Shown here: positions 1 to 8,890 of the stretch, one piece after another
How the letters are laid out: every line of letters begins with the position of its first letter
How positions within the stretch are numbered: position 1 is the first letter of the stretch
From: Geodermatophilus sp. DSM 44513
Lineage (GTDB): Bacteria > Actinomycetota > Actinomycetes > Mycobacteriales > Geodermatophilaceae
Direction of reading: 5' to 3'
Length of the DNA: 64,000 nt
Assembly (NCBI RefSeq): GCF_032460525.1
Contig: NZ_CP135963.1
Location: 806,001-870,000, forward strand
The notes under the pieces: model-generated
What the model was told of the DNA's origin: nothing
Seen by the model: the letters and a program-made list of their open reading frames with translations, nothing else
The model's database searches: none
Program-made: the position numbers and the translations under genes

Positions 1-378
1 GCCGACGCCGACGTCGTGCTGGTCCCCTCCGTGGGCGAGGAGTCCTTCGGCAACACCGCGGTCGAGGCGGTGCTCGGTGCCCGGCCCGTGGTGGCCAGCG
101 CGACCAGCGGCCTGCTGGAGGCCGTCGAGGGGTACTCCAGCGCCCAGGTCGCCGACCCGCGGCGACCGGCCGACTGGGTGGACGCGGTGCAGCGGGTCCG
201 CGCGGACTGGCCGACCTTCCGCGGCGCCGCGCTCGAGGACGCGGCCGAGGCCCGGCGGCGGCACGCGCCCGAGCGGTTCCGCGACCGGCTCGTGGCCGAG
301 GTGGCGACCCTCGGCGCGGGCCCGTCGGCCAGCGGCCGGACCGGGGCACCGGTCGCGCAGGGGGTGGGCGCCCGGTGA
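1..378 (+). CDS. Glycosyltransferase family 4-like, C-terminal fragment (starts outside window)
   Basis: The frame is open from the first base, so only the last ~125 residues are present. They read like the donor-sugar half of a GT-B (GT4) glycosyltransferase: the stretch VPSVGEESFGNTAVEA is the usual E-x(7)-E nucleotide-sugar signature, followed by GARPVVAS and a final helical tail. Such enzymes move a sugar from a nucleotide donor onto a lipid-linked or growing glycan at the inner face of the membrane. The stop overlaps the GTG of the following deacetylase (GTGA), so the two are probably translationally coupled in a polysaccharide operon. Acceptor and sugar cannot be judged from this fragment. 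Confidence 0.8.
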   Translation, partial: ADADVVLVPSVGEESFGNTAVEAVLGARPVVASATSGLLEAVEGYSSAQVADPRRPADWVDAVQRVRADWPTFRGAALEDAAEARRRHAPERFRDRLVAEVATLGAGPSASGRTGAPVAQGVGAR

Positions 379-1115
379 CCGCCGTGGAGACCGACCGGCC
401 ACGGGTGCTGCTCCCGCCGGTCCTCATGTACCACTCGATCAGCCCCTCGACGGTGCCCGACCCGCACCGGCTGCGGGTGCACCCGCGGCGGTTGGCGCAG
501 CACCTGCAGCTGCTCCGCCGGCTGGGTCTGCGGGGCGTGTCGCTCGGGGAGCTGGTCCGCGCCCACGACCGGGGGCAGGACGCCGGCCTGGTCGGGCTCA
601 CCTTCGACGACGGCTACACCGACTTCCTCGAGCACGCCGTCCCGGTGCTCCAGCGGCACGGCATGACCGGCACGGTCTACGTGGTGGCCGGTCGGCTGGG
701 CGGCCAGAACGAGTGGGACACCGGGCCCCGCTTCGACATCCTGGACGCCGACCAGGTCCGTGCCGTGGCGGCCACCGGCCAGGAGGTCGGCAGCCACACG
801 GTGACCCATGCCCGCCTGGCCGGCGCCGACGCGTCCGTGCTCGCCACCGAGGTGCGCGACAGCCGGCAGGTCCTCGAGGAGGTGCTCCAGGAGGAGGTCC
901 GCGGCTTCTGCTACCCGTACGGCAGCTTCGACCGCGCGGCGGCCGACGCGGTCCGCGCGGCGGGGTACGACCACGCCTGCGTGACCGGTGACTACGACCC
1001 GGGGGACCGCTTCACCCTGCCGCGCTGCTACGTGGCCCCCCGTGACGGGTGGGCGCACGTGGTGGCCCGCCTGACCCGCCACCACGTCCGCGTGCGTCGT
1101 CGCGCGCGCGGCTGA
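375..1115 (+). CDS. Polysaccharide deacetylase (NodB homology domain)
   Basis: 246 residues. The family hydrolyses N- or O-acetyl groups on glycans using a divalent metal. Visible motifs are LMYHSIS near residue 17, TFDDGY (76-81, catalytic base and metal Asp), GSHTVTH with the H-x3-H metal pair at about 141 and 145, and a later FCYPYGS motif. No signal peptide is evident, so it is either cytoplasmic or exported in another way. It starts inside the stop of the upstream glycosyltransferase (GTGA) and is followed by a ~200-bp gap before the PKD gene. The likely role is trimming acetyl groups from the surface polysaccharide made by this locus; the substrate is not known. Confidence 0.88.
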   Translation: MTAVETDRPRVLLPPVLMYHSISPSTVPDPHRLRVHPRRLAQHLQLLRRLGLRGVSLGELVRAHDRGQDAGLVGLTFDDGYTDFLEHAVPVLQRHGMTGTVYVVAGRLGGQNEWDTGPRFDILDADQVRAVAATGQEVGSHTVTHARLAGADASVLATEVRDSRQVLEEVLQEEVRGFCYPYGSFDRAAADAVRAAGYDHACVTGDYDPGDRFTLPRCYVAPRDGWAHVVARLTRHHVRVRRRARG

Positions 1116-1314
1116 CACGACCGCTCGTCCACGGGGCAGCTCCGGTGACCGGAGTTGCCTCGTCTCGTTGCACAGAGTGATCGATCGACTCCGTGGGGGC
1201 ACTTTGCCTACGGTGGGTCACCGGATCAGGGGATGCCCCGGGCGTCGTCGTCACGCTTAGTGTTTGCGGCCGGTCCGACGTGCGGACCGGTGCACTCACC
1301 ACGGGGGAACGAAC

Positions 1315-4300
1315 ATGGTTGCACGCAAGGCCGCCGTCCGCGCGGTCGTGGCTGGGCTGTTGAGCCCGCTGATGGTCGCCGGCGCCTGCGGCGGTTTGCT
1401 GGTCGGGACCGCGCAGGCCGACGCCGCACCGCTGGACCCGGCCAACCCGGCGACGCCGGCCACCGTCACCGCCGACGCCCTGCCGACCGTGCAGATCGAC
1501 GGCGTCGTCTGGTCGCAGGTGGTCGTGGGCAACACGGTGTACGTCGCCGGCAAGTTCACCCGGGCGCGTCCGGCCGGCGCGGCCGCCGGCACCCAGGAGA
1601 CCGTGCGGAACAACCTGCTCGCCTACGACATCCGGACCGGCGCGCTGATCACCTCGTTCGCGCCCGACCTGAACGCCCAGGCGCTGGTCGTGACCGCGTC
1701 CCCGGACGGCTCCCGGGTCTACGTCGGCGGTGACTTCACCCGGGCGGACGGCCAGACCCGCAACCGGATCGCGGCCTACAGCACGGCGACGGGACAGCTC
1801 CTCGCCGACTTCCGGCCCAACGTGACCAGCTCGGTGCGGGCCATCGCCGCCACCGACAGCACCGTCTACCTCGGCGGCGCCTTCACCTCCGTCGGCTCGC
1901 AGAGCCGGCACCGCCTGGCCGCGGTGTCCGCGTCGAACGGCGCGCTGCTGCCGTGGAACCCGGTCCCCGGCACCGGCCCCCTGCTCAACCGCAACGGCAG
2001 CACCGCGACGAGCGACGTCGTCCGTGCCCTGGTGGTCACCAGTGGGGGTGCGCAGGTCGTCGTCGGCGGTCACTTCGACACGCTCAACGGCGTGAAGGCG
2101 ACCGGCGTCGGTGCGCTCGACGCGGTGACCGGGGAGACCCGGCCGTTCGAGGTCAACCGCTCGATCACCAACCAGGGCATCAACAGCGGCGTGTTCAGCC
2201 TCACCACCGACGGCACCAACGTCTACGGCACCGCCTACGACTTCTACGGCCCCGGCAACATCGAGGGGTCCTTCTCGGTGTCCGCCGACGGCGGTGCGGT
2301 GAACTGGGTCAACGACTGCCACGGCGACAGCTACTCCAGCCACCCGATGAACGGTGCGCTGTACATGGCCGGTCACCCGCACGTCTGCAGCAACATCGGT
2401 GGCTACCACGAGCACAACCCGCGGGTGCACCGGTACGGCACCGCGCTGAGCCTGTCGGCCACCGGCACGGTCGGCCGCGAGACCCTGTTCAACAGCCGCG
2501 TGGCGCCCGACGGGACCGTCGTGCACAAGGACGACAAGACCGCCGGGTACCCCTCCAGCGGGACCCTGCTGCAGGGCAAGCCCGCCCCGTCCCTGCTCAA
2601 CTGGTTCCCCACCATGACCCCGGGCGGCTTCACCGGTCAGGGTCAGGCCGGGTGGAGCGTCACCGGCAACGACCAGTACCTCGTCTACGGCGGCGAGTTC
2701 CCGCGGGTCAACGGCACCGGCCAGCAGGGGCTCGTGCGCTACGCGGTGTCCGCGATCGCCCCCGACCGGATCGGCCCCGACGCGGCCGGCCTGCGCCCGG
2801 CGGCCGCCTCCCCGCAGGGCGGCATGGCCCGGGTCACCTGGACCTCGACCAACGACCGGGACGACGAGCACCTCACCTACCAGGTGTTCCGGGACGGCGA
2901 CACCAGGACGCCGGTCCACGAGGTGACCCAGTCCTCCCTCTGGTGGCGGCCCCAGTCGATGGGCTTCGTGGACGTCGGCGTCCCGGCCGGCACGCACACC
3001 TACCGGGTGAGCGCGGTGGACGCCGCCGGCAACCGGGCCAACTCGCCGTGGGTCTCGGTGGACGTGGCCGAGGGCACGGTCGTGCAGCGCACCTACTCCG
3101 ACGCCGTGCGCGCCGACCGTCCGCAGCACTACTGGCCGCTCGGTGAGCGTTCCGGTGGGACGGCCTACGACCACGCCGGGGCGGCCGACCTGCCGCTGGG
3201 CGGTGGCGTGACCCCCGGCGAGGCCGGCGCCGTCAGCGGCGACCCGGACACCGCCTACGGGTTCGACGGCACCAGCGCCGGTCTGCTCGCGACGCAGACC
3301 GCGGTCCCCGCGCCGAACACCTTCACCCTCGAGACCTGGGTCAGGACCACGACGACGCTCGGTGGCAAGATCATCGGCTTCGGCAGTGCGAAGGACGGGA
3401 TCAGCCGCAACCGCGACCGGCACGTCTACATGGACGTCGACGGCAGCCTGCACTTCGGCGTGTACACCGGTACCCGCCAGTCGGTCAGCGCCCCCGGCAG
3501 CTACAACGACGGTCAGTGGCACCACGTCGTGGCCACCCTCAGCCCGGCCGGCATGGCGCTGTACGTCGACGGGGCCCTCGCCGGCTCCCGCGCCGACGTG
3601 ACCACCGGGCAGAGCTACACCGGTCACTGGCGCATCGGTGGGGACCGCGGCTGGGTCGGCGCCGACTACTGGACCGGCCAGGTCGACGAGGTCGCGGTCT
3701 ACCCCACGGCCGTGTCGGCCGACCAGGTCGCCGACCACTTCAGCATCGGGACGACCGGTCAGCCGGTGAACGCCGCCCCGACGGCCGCCTTCACCTCCTC
3801 GGTGGCCGACCTGGGCGCGTCCTTCGACGCCTCCGGGTCCGCCGACTCCGACGGCACGGTGGCCGGGTACGCCTGGGACTTCGGTGACGGCACGACCGGC
3901 ACCGGGGCGACCGCGCAGCACACCTACGCCGCCGCCGGCACGTACACCGTGACGCTGACGGTGACCGACGACGCCGGGGCGACCGCGCAGCAGACCGGCA
4001 CGGTGACCGTCACCGACCCGCCGAACGCCGTCCCCACCGCGTCGTTCACCGCGTCGGTGGCCGACCTGGAGGCCTCCTTCGACGCGTCGGGGTCCACCGA
4101 CCCCGACGGCACGGTGGCCGGGTACGCCTGGGACTTCGGTGACGGCGCGACCGGCACCGGGGCGACCGCGCAGCACACCTACGCCGCCGCGGGTGAGTAC
4201 ACGGTGACCCTCACGGTCACGGACGACGACGGTGCCACCGCGAGCTCCTCGCGGGTGGTCGCGGCGACCGACCCGGCCGACCCCGGTGACGGCGGCGGCA

Positions 4301-5907
4301 CGGGCGAGCCGCTGGTGACCGACACCTTCGACCGCTCGGTGACCCGCGGTCTGGGGACCGCCGAGGTGGGCGGGCCGTGGACGGCCTCGGCGGGTGCGAC
4401 CCGCCAGTCGGTCTCGGCGGGTGCCGCCGTGCTGGCCCTGGCCCCGGGGACGAACACCGGTTCGCACCTGGGTGAGGTCGCGCAGACCAGCGTGGACGTG
4501 CGGACCACGATGGCGCTGGCCCAGGTGCCCTCCGGTGGCGGCGCGTACCTCTACGTCCCGGTCCGGCGGCTGGCCGCCAACCAGGAGTACCGGGCCCGGG
4601 TGCGGGTCCTGGCCGACGGCAGCGTCCGGGTCGCCTTCATCCGGGTGACCGGTGCGGGGACCGACACGCTCGTCGGCGGCGAGCAGCGGGTGGCCGGGCT
4701 GACCTACACGGCCGGCACCGCGCTGCAGGTGCGCGTGCAGGCCGAGGGGGTGGGCACGACCGAGCTGGCGGCCACGGTGTGGGCGGCGGGCACGGCGGAG
4801 CCGGCGACGGCGACGGTGACCCGCTCCGACAGCACCGCAGCGCCGCAGGCGCCGGGTGCGGTGGGCCTGTTCGCCTACCTGTCCGGCAGCGCGCGGGCCG
4901 TGGCGCTGAGCGTGGACTCGTTCACCGCCGTCCCCAACGGAGCCCCGGCACCGCAGCCGGAGCCGGAGCCGAACGCGGCGCCCACGGCGTCGTTCACGTC
5001 CTCGGTGGCCGACCTGGGTGCCTCCTTCGACGCGTCGGGCTCCACCGACCCCGACGGCACGGTGACCGGGTACGCCTGGGACTTCGGCGACGGCACGACC
5101 GGCACCGGGGCGACCGCGCAGCACACCTACGCCGCCGCGGGTGAGTACACGGTGACCCTCACGGTGACCGACGACGGCGGTGCGACCGCGACCTCGTCCC
5201 GCGGGGTCACGGTCACCGAGCCCGCCGACCCGGTGGACCCGGTGGACCCGGTGGACCCGGGTGCGCCGGTCGCCGCGGACGCCTTCGGCCGGACGGTCAC
5301 CGGCGGCCTCGGCACCGCGGACGTGGGCGGGCCCTGGACGGCGCAGTACGGGGCCAGCAGGCAGTCGGTCACCCCCGGGGCGGCCACGCTGCGCCTGGAC
5401 GCGCCGTCCAACAGCACCGCGTCGCACCTGGGCCAGGTGTCGCAGGCCGACATCGACCTGCGGACCACCCTGACCCTCGAGGGGACCGTCTCCGGTGGTG
5501 GGGTGTACGCCTACGTGTCCGGTCGCCGGATCAGCGCCACGGACCTCTACCGGGCCCGTCTGCGGTACCTCACCGACGGCACCGTCCGGCTGGCGGTCAC
5601 CCGGCTCAGCGGGTCCTCCACCGAGGTCCTCGTCGGCCGGGAGGTCGTGGTCCCGGGGGTCAGCTCCACCGCGGGTGCCCCGCTGCACGTGCGGCTGCAG
5701 ATCTCCGGCAGCGGCACCACCGAGCTGGCGGCCACGGTGTGGGCCGCCGGCACCGCGGAGCCGGCGGCGGCCACGGTGACCCGCACCGACGCCACCGCGT
5801 CGCTGCAGGCACCGGGCGGGGTGGGCGTCGGCGCCTACCTCTCCGGCAGCGCGACCTCCCCGGTCGCGCTCCGGGTGAGCGAGTTCGGCGTGCAGGTCCG
5901 GCGCTGA
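1315..5907 (+). CDS. Large secreted beta-propeller/LamG/PKD multidomain surface protein
   Basis: 1530 residues from ATG 1315, which has GGGGGAAC just upstream; an in-frame start at 1264 would put 17 polar residues before the signal peptide and is less likely. A signal peptide (basic VARKAAVRA, hydrophobic core, cut near AQADA) is followed by propeller-like repeats of the VYVGGDF/YLGGAF type (about 40-480), a linker with fibronectin-like character, a LamG-like lectin fold (about 590-815), PKD domains (819-902, 904-984, 1220-1302; each with WDFGDG and TYTVTLTVTD) and two copies of a ~205-residue DTF/DAF module (1002-1206 and 1321-1530). There is no LPXTG or C-terminal anchor. It lies inside the polysaccharide locus, so a role in glycan or matrix binding is inferred. 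Confidence 0.85.
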   Translation: MVARKAAVRAVVAGLLSPLMVAGACGGLLVGTAQADAAPLDPANPATPATVTADALPTVQIDGVVWSQVVVGNTVYVAGKFTRARPAGAAAGTQETVRNNLLAYDIRTGALITSFAPDLNAQALVVTASPDGSRVYVGGDFTRADGQTRNRIAAYSTATGQLLADFRPNVTSSVRAIAATDSTVYLGGAFTSVGSQSRHRLAAVSASNGALLPWNPVPGTGPLLNRNGSTATSDVVRALVVTSGGAQVVVGGHFDTLNGVKATGVGALDAVTGETRPFEVNRSITNQGINSGVFSLTTDGTNVYGTAYDFYGPGNIEGSFSVSADGGAVNWVNDCHGDSYSSHPMNGALYMAGHPHVCSNIGGYHEHNPRVHRYGTALSLSATGTVGRETLFNSRVAPDGTVVHKDDKTAGYPSSGTLLQGKPAPSLLNWFPTMTPGGFTGQGQAGWSVTGNDQYLVYGGEFPRVNGTGQQGLVRYAVSAIAPDRIGPDAAGLRPAAASPQGGMARVTWTSTNDRDDEHLTYQVFRDGDTRTPVHEVTQSSLWWRPQSMGFVDVGVPAGTHTYRVSAVDAAGNRANSPWVSVDVAEGTVVQRTYSDAVRADRPQHYWPLGERSGGTAYDHAGAADLPLGGGVTPGEAGAVSGDPDTAYGFDGTSAGLLATQTAVPAPNTFTLETWVRTTTTLGGKIIGFGSAKDGISRNRDRHVYMDVDGSLHFGVYTGTRQSVSAPGSYNDGQWHHVVATLSPAGMALYVDGALAGSRADVTTGQSYTGHWRIGGDRGWVGADYWTGQVDEVAVYPTAVSADQVADHFSIGTTGQPVNAAPTAAFTSSVADLGASFDASGSADSDGTVAGYAWDFGDGTTGTGATAQHTYAAAGTYTVTLTVTDDAGATAQQTGTVTVTDPPNAVPTASFTASVADLEASFDASGSTDPDGTVAGYAWDFGDGATGTGATAQHTYAAAGEYTVTLTVTDDDGATASSSRVVAATDPADPGDGGGTGEPLVTDTFDRSVTRGLGTAEVGGPWTASAGATRQSVSAGAAVLALAPGTNTGSHLGEVAQTSVDVRTTMALAQVPSGGGAYLYVPVRRLAANQEYRARVRVLADGSVRVAFIRVTGAGTDTLVGGEQRVAGLTYTAGTALQVRVQAEGVGTTELAATVWAAGTAEPATATVTRSDSTAAPQAPGAVGLFAYLSGSARAVALSVDSFTAVPNGAPAPQPEPEPNAAPTASFTSSVADLGASFDASGSTDPDGTVTGYAWDFGDGTTGTGATAQHTYAAAGEYTVTLTVTDDGGATATSSRGVTVTEPADPVDPVDPVDPGAPVAADAFGRTVTGGLGTADVGGPWTAQYGASRQSVTPGAATLRLDAPSNSTASHLGQVSQADIDLRTTLTLEGTVSGGGVYAYVSGRRISATDLYRARLRYLTDGTVRLAVTRLSGSSTEVLVGREVVVPGVSSTAGAPLHVRLQISGSGTTELAATVWAAGTAEPAAATVTRTDATASLQAPGGVGVGAYLSGSATSPVALRVSEFGVQVRR
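3771..5225 (+). repeat. Three near-identical PKD-coding DNA repeats
   Basis: Inside the large surface protein gene, the segments at about 3771-4015, 4024-4265 and 4972-5220 are almost the same at DNA level, not only in protein. All share the run for DGTV.GYAWDFGDG and the following GTGATAQHTY. A 9-bp unit CCGGTGGAC is also repeated in tandem at about 5228-5260. The identity suggests recent duplication or gene conversion and makes copy number prone to change. Confidence 0.8.
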
Positions 5908-5930
5908 CCTCCAGCACCTCAGATCGGGTG

Positions 5931-5962
5931 ACGCCCGGTCCGGCTGCGGCCGGACCGGGCGT
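5931..5962 (+). terminator. Perfect 14-bp hairpin after the PKD gene
   Basis: Arms 5931-5944 (ACGCCCGGTCCGGC) and 5949-5962 are perfectly complementary around a TGCG loop, 23 bp downstream of the PKD stop. There is only a short T/C run after it, as is usual in high-GC actinobacteria. It probably separates the PKD gene from the flippase gene. Confidence 0.7.
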
Positions 5963-5983
5963 TCCCGTGGGGAGGATGGTCCG

Positions 5984-7240
5984 GTGAGGCTGCTGTCGTC
6001 GGTGCGCACGCCCGCGGCCGGAGCGGTCCTCGGTCAGGGCACCCAGGCCCTCGCGGGACTGGTCCTCCAGGTCGCCGCGGCCCGGTACCTGGGTGCCGCC
6101 GGCCTGGCGGTCTTCGCCGTGGGCTACGGGCTGCTGGTCCTCGCGACCGCGGTGTGCAGCGGCATGGTCGGTGACTCGCTGACCGTGCTGGACCGCACCG
6201 ACCCGCCGGTCCGGGCCGCCCTGCTCGGCTGGACGGCGTCGGTGTCCGGAGCGGCCGCACTCCTGGGTGCGGCCGTGGCGTCCCTGTCCGGTGCCCTGCC
6301 GCTGTGGGCCGGCCTGCTCGCGGGCCTGGCCACCGCCGCCTTCGTCGTCGAGGACACCCTGCGGCGGCTGCTCATGGCCACCGGCCGGTTCTGGTCCCTG
6401 CCGGCCGTGGACGGCACGAGCCTGGTGCTGGCCCTGGGCGTCCTCGCCGCGGTGGGCGCGATGGGCGGCCTCACCCTCGGGTCGTTCGTGGTGGCGCTGC
6501 TGGTCGGGCAGACCGGAGCCGCGCTGGTCGCCTGGTGGCGGCTCCCCGCCGACGAGCGGCCACGCGGCCCGTGGCGGCCCGCGGCCTGGCGGACGGTCTT
6601 CGACTTCGGGGTCTGGCGGGCCCTGGCCCAGACCATCCGGCCGACCCTGCTCACCGCGCTGCGCCTCCTGGTCGTGGCCGTGGCCGGAGCGGCCGCCTAC
6701 GGCCCGGTCGAGGCCGCCCGGGTGCTCACCGCGCCGACCCTGGTGCTCGTCACCGGCCTCGGGTCCTTCCTGCTGCCGCGCTTCGTGGCCATGCGCCGGC
6801 AACCGGCCGCGGCCGCGCTGCGGACCGCCGACCGCGCCGCTGTGGGTCTCGCCCTCGCCGTGGCGGGCACCGGTGCGCTCACCGTCCTGGCCCTCCCGCT
6901 CGTCGGTCCCGTGGTCACCGGGAACGCCTACGCCATCCCCGTCGGCGCGGTGGTCGGCTGGTCGGCCTACGCGGTCGGGGGCGCGCTGCTGCTGCCCTAC
7001 TCGGCGCTGGCGACGGTGCACCGGCGGCACCGCCGGGTGCTGGCCCTCCGGTCGCTGGAGCTCCTCTCGCTGGCCGTCGTCCTGGTCCTGGTGCTCCTGG
7101 TCGAGGGCGGCGCGAGCTGGGCGCCGCTGGCGCTCACCCTCGGGCCGGTCCTGGTCGCGGTCGCCGTGCGGGCGGGTGTGCTGCTGCCGGTGGTGCGGGC
7201 CGACGGTGCCGGGCCCCGCGCCCTCGTGGCGACCGGCTGA
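5984..7240 (+). CDS. Wzx-like polysaccharide flippase / MATE-fold membrane protein
   Basis: 418 residues, almost entirely hydrophobic, with about twelve membrane segments and an early region (GTQALAGLVLQVAAARYLGA) typical of the polysaccharide transporter (PST/Wzx) branch of the MOP superfamily. Wzx proteins flip undecaprenyl-linked repeat units across the membrane. GTG 5984 is preceded by GGGAGGATG. It lies between the surface protein gene and a Wzy-like gene, which supports a Wzx/Wzy-dependent pathway. It is short for the family (often 420-500) but looks complete. Confidence 0.75.
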   Translation: MRLLSSVRTPAAGAVLGQGTQALAGLVLQVAAARYLGAAGLAVFAVGYGLLVLATAVCSGMVGDSLTVLDRTDPPVRAALLGWTASVSGAAALLGAAVASLSGALPLWAGLLAGLATAAFVVEDTLRRLLMATGRFWSLPAVDGTSLVLALGVLAAVGAMGGLTLGSFVVALLVGQTGAALVAWWRLPADERPRGPWRPAAWRTVFDFGVWRALAQTIRPTLLTALRLLVVAVAGAAAYGPVEAARVLTAPTLVLVTGLGSFLLPRFVAMRRQPAAAALRTADRAAVGLALAVAGTGALTVLALPLVGPVVTGNAYAIPVGAVVGWSAYAVGGALLLPYSALATVHRRHRRVLALRSLELLSLAVVLVLVLLVEGGASWAPLALTLGPVLVAVAVRAGVLLPVVRADGAGPRALVATG

Positions 7241-7376
7241 CCGGGCAGCGCGACGTGCCGACGTCCCTCCCCCGTTCGGGCGAGGCCCCCGGTCGGGAGC
7301 ACCGCCCGTGCCCCCGGGCGTCCCTAGGATCGACCCGGCGTCGACCGCGCCGTCGACCGGGGGAGCAGGAGGCGGC

Positions 7377-8621
7377 GTGACCGTGCCGAGGGTCCGGACC
7401 GGCCTGGTCAGCCTGCTCCTGGTGGTCACCACCGTGGTGTGGCGCCGCGGCGACATCTTCTCCGGCTCCCTGGACCCGGTCGTGGTCAGCAAGGGCGCCC
7501 TGAGCGTGCTGGCCCTGGGCCTGGCCTGGCTGATGGTGGCCTCCCGGCGCTCGTCGTCCCGACGGCTGGGGACCGGGACCCTCTGGGTCCTGGTCGTCCT
7601 GCTGACCGCCTCGCTGCTGGGCGCGCTCGGTCACGGCACCCTGGTGGCCACCGGCGTCATCGTCGTCCGGCTGGTGATCCTGACGGCGACGGTCGTGCTC
7701 GTGCTCCGCGTCGTCCCGGCCCTGCAGTTCCTCGCCTCGATCGTCTGGGCCTGCGCCGTGGTGGCGGCCGTCGCGGCCGTCACCGGGCTGCCCTCCTCCA
7801 GCGGTGGCCGGCTCTTCGGGGGCGTGCCGCCGCTGAACCCCAACGAGCTGGCGCTGCTCGCCGGGATCGTCCTGCTCTGGACGGCGTGGCGCACCGTGCT
7901 GGGGGAGGCCCGTTGGCGCAACGCGCTGGTGGCCGGCGCCTCCCTCGGCGTGCTGTGGCTCACCGAGTCGCGCACGGCGCTGCTCACCGTGCTGGCCGGG
8001 GTCGCCGTGATGGCCCTGCAGCTGCGCCGGGCGCGGGTGGGCCTCGTCGTCGGTGCCCTCGTCGTGGGTGCCCTCGGGTCGCTGGGCGCGGTCCTCACCG
8101 GGGCCGTCGCCGGGTTCCTGTCCCGCGACGGCGCGGGGACCAGCACGCTGGAGTCGCGGTTCATCGCCTGGTCGGCCGCCCGGTCGTGGGCGGAGTCCGC
8201 CTGGCAGTGGGCCTTCGGCGGCGGGCTGTCGGTCAAGCTGATCCCGGTCGAGGGCCAGTGGTGGAACGAGCAGCTGCTCGACAGCAGCTGGGTGTCCGCA
8301 CTCGTGCAGGCGGGACTGGTCGGGCTGGGCACCTGTGTCGGCTGGGCGCTGTGGGTGCTGCGCGGCGTGCTGCGCGCCCCCCGCGAGCACCGCGTCCTGT
8401 TCTCCGGGCTGGTCGTCTTCCTGCTCGGCCGCAGCGTCCTCGAGAGCGGCCTGTTCGACGCCACCCCCGCCTTCCTGTGCTTCATCGCCGTCTCCCTGCT
8501 GGTCGAGGGCGGTTCCCGGTCGCGCGTGCACGCCGAGGCCGCGGCGATCCCCGGTCACGGGGTGGGCCTCCTCGTCCCGCCGGTCGCCGGCCCGACCCGG
8601 ACTCCCGCGCCCGCGCACTGA
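7377..8621 (+). CDS. O-antigen ligase/polymerase-like membrane protein (Wzy/WaaL type)
   Basis: 414 residues from GTG 7377, preceded by GGAGCAGGAGG; the open frame runs much further upstream but that part overlaps the flippase. It has about ten to twelve membrane helices and a large loop in the C-terminal half (around FLSRDGAGTSTLESRFIAW to VEGQWWNEQLLDSSWVS) that resembles the periplasmic catalytic loop of Wzy_C proteins, including the ESR and NE..DSS.V features. These proteins polymerise or ligate lipid-linked glycan on the outer face. Ligase and polymerase cannot be told apart by sequence alone. It converges on the Wzz-like gene. Confidence 0.72.
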   Translation: MTVPRVRTGLVSLLLVVTTVVWRRGDIFSGSLDPVVVSKGALSVLALGLAWLMVASRRSSSRRLGTGTLWVLVVLLTASLLGALGHGTLVATGVIVVRLVILTATVVLVLRVVPALQFLASIVWACAVVAAVAAVTGLPSSSGGRLFGGVPPLNPNELALLAGIVLLWTAWRTVLGEARWRNALVAGASLGVLWLTESRTALLTVLAGVAVMALQLRRARVGLVVGALVVGALGSLGAVLTGAVAGFLSRDGAGTSTLESRFIAWSAARSWAESAWQWAFGGGLSVKLIPVEGQWWNEQLLDSSWVSALVQAGLVGLGTCVGWALWVLRGVLRAPREHRVLFSGLVVFLLGRSVLESGLFDATPAFLCFIAVSLLVEGGSRSRVHAEAAAIPGHGVGLLVPPVAGPTRTPAPAH

Positions 8622-8890
8622 CCGGTCCTCCCGGCACCGGTCCGGACCGCGCACGGCGCCGGGTGCCGGGCGGGCCCGGCCGTGGCCGTGCCGGCGACCT
8701 CCGGGGTCGGGCACCGCGGTGGTGGTCGCTCCGACCCGTCGGTGCGGCGGCGGGTGGCGCCCGGTCGGGCGCGTGGGGCCGGCCGGAGCCGCCGGTACGG
8801 CGGCGCGGTACCGGGCGGTCCGTCCGGGGCGGGCCGGGCACCGGGTGGGCGACCTCCGGTGACGGCGTCGACGGGTCACCCGGCGCGGGC

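Noticed and set aside
1012..6009. 1665-residue minus-strand open frame opposite the PKD gene
   Set aside because: It has biased composition (Gly/Arg/Val/His), no known motifs, and mirrors codon positions of the plus-strand gene; it arises from the very high GC content.
8622..8890. A gene in the gap between the Wzy-like and Wzz-like genes
   Set aside because: The open frames here have no motif, no ribosome site and low-complexity Arg/Gly/Pro composition.
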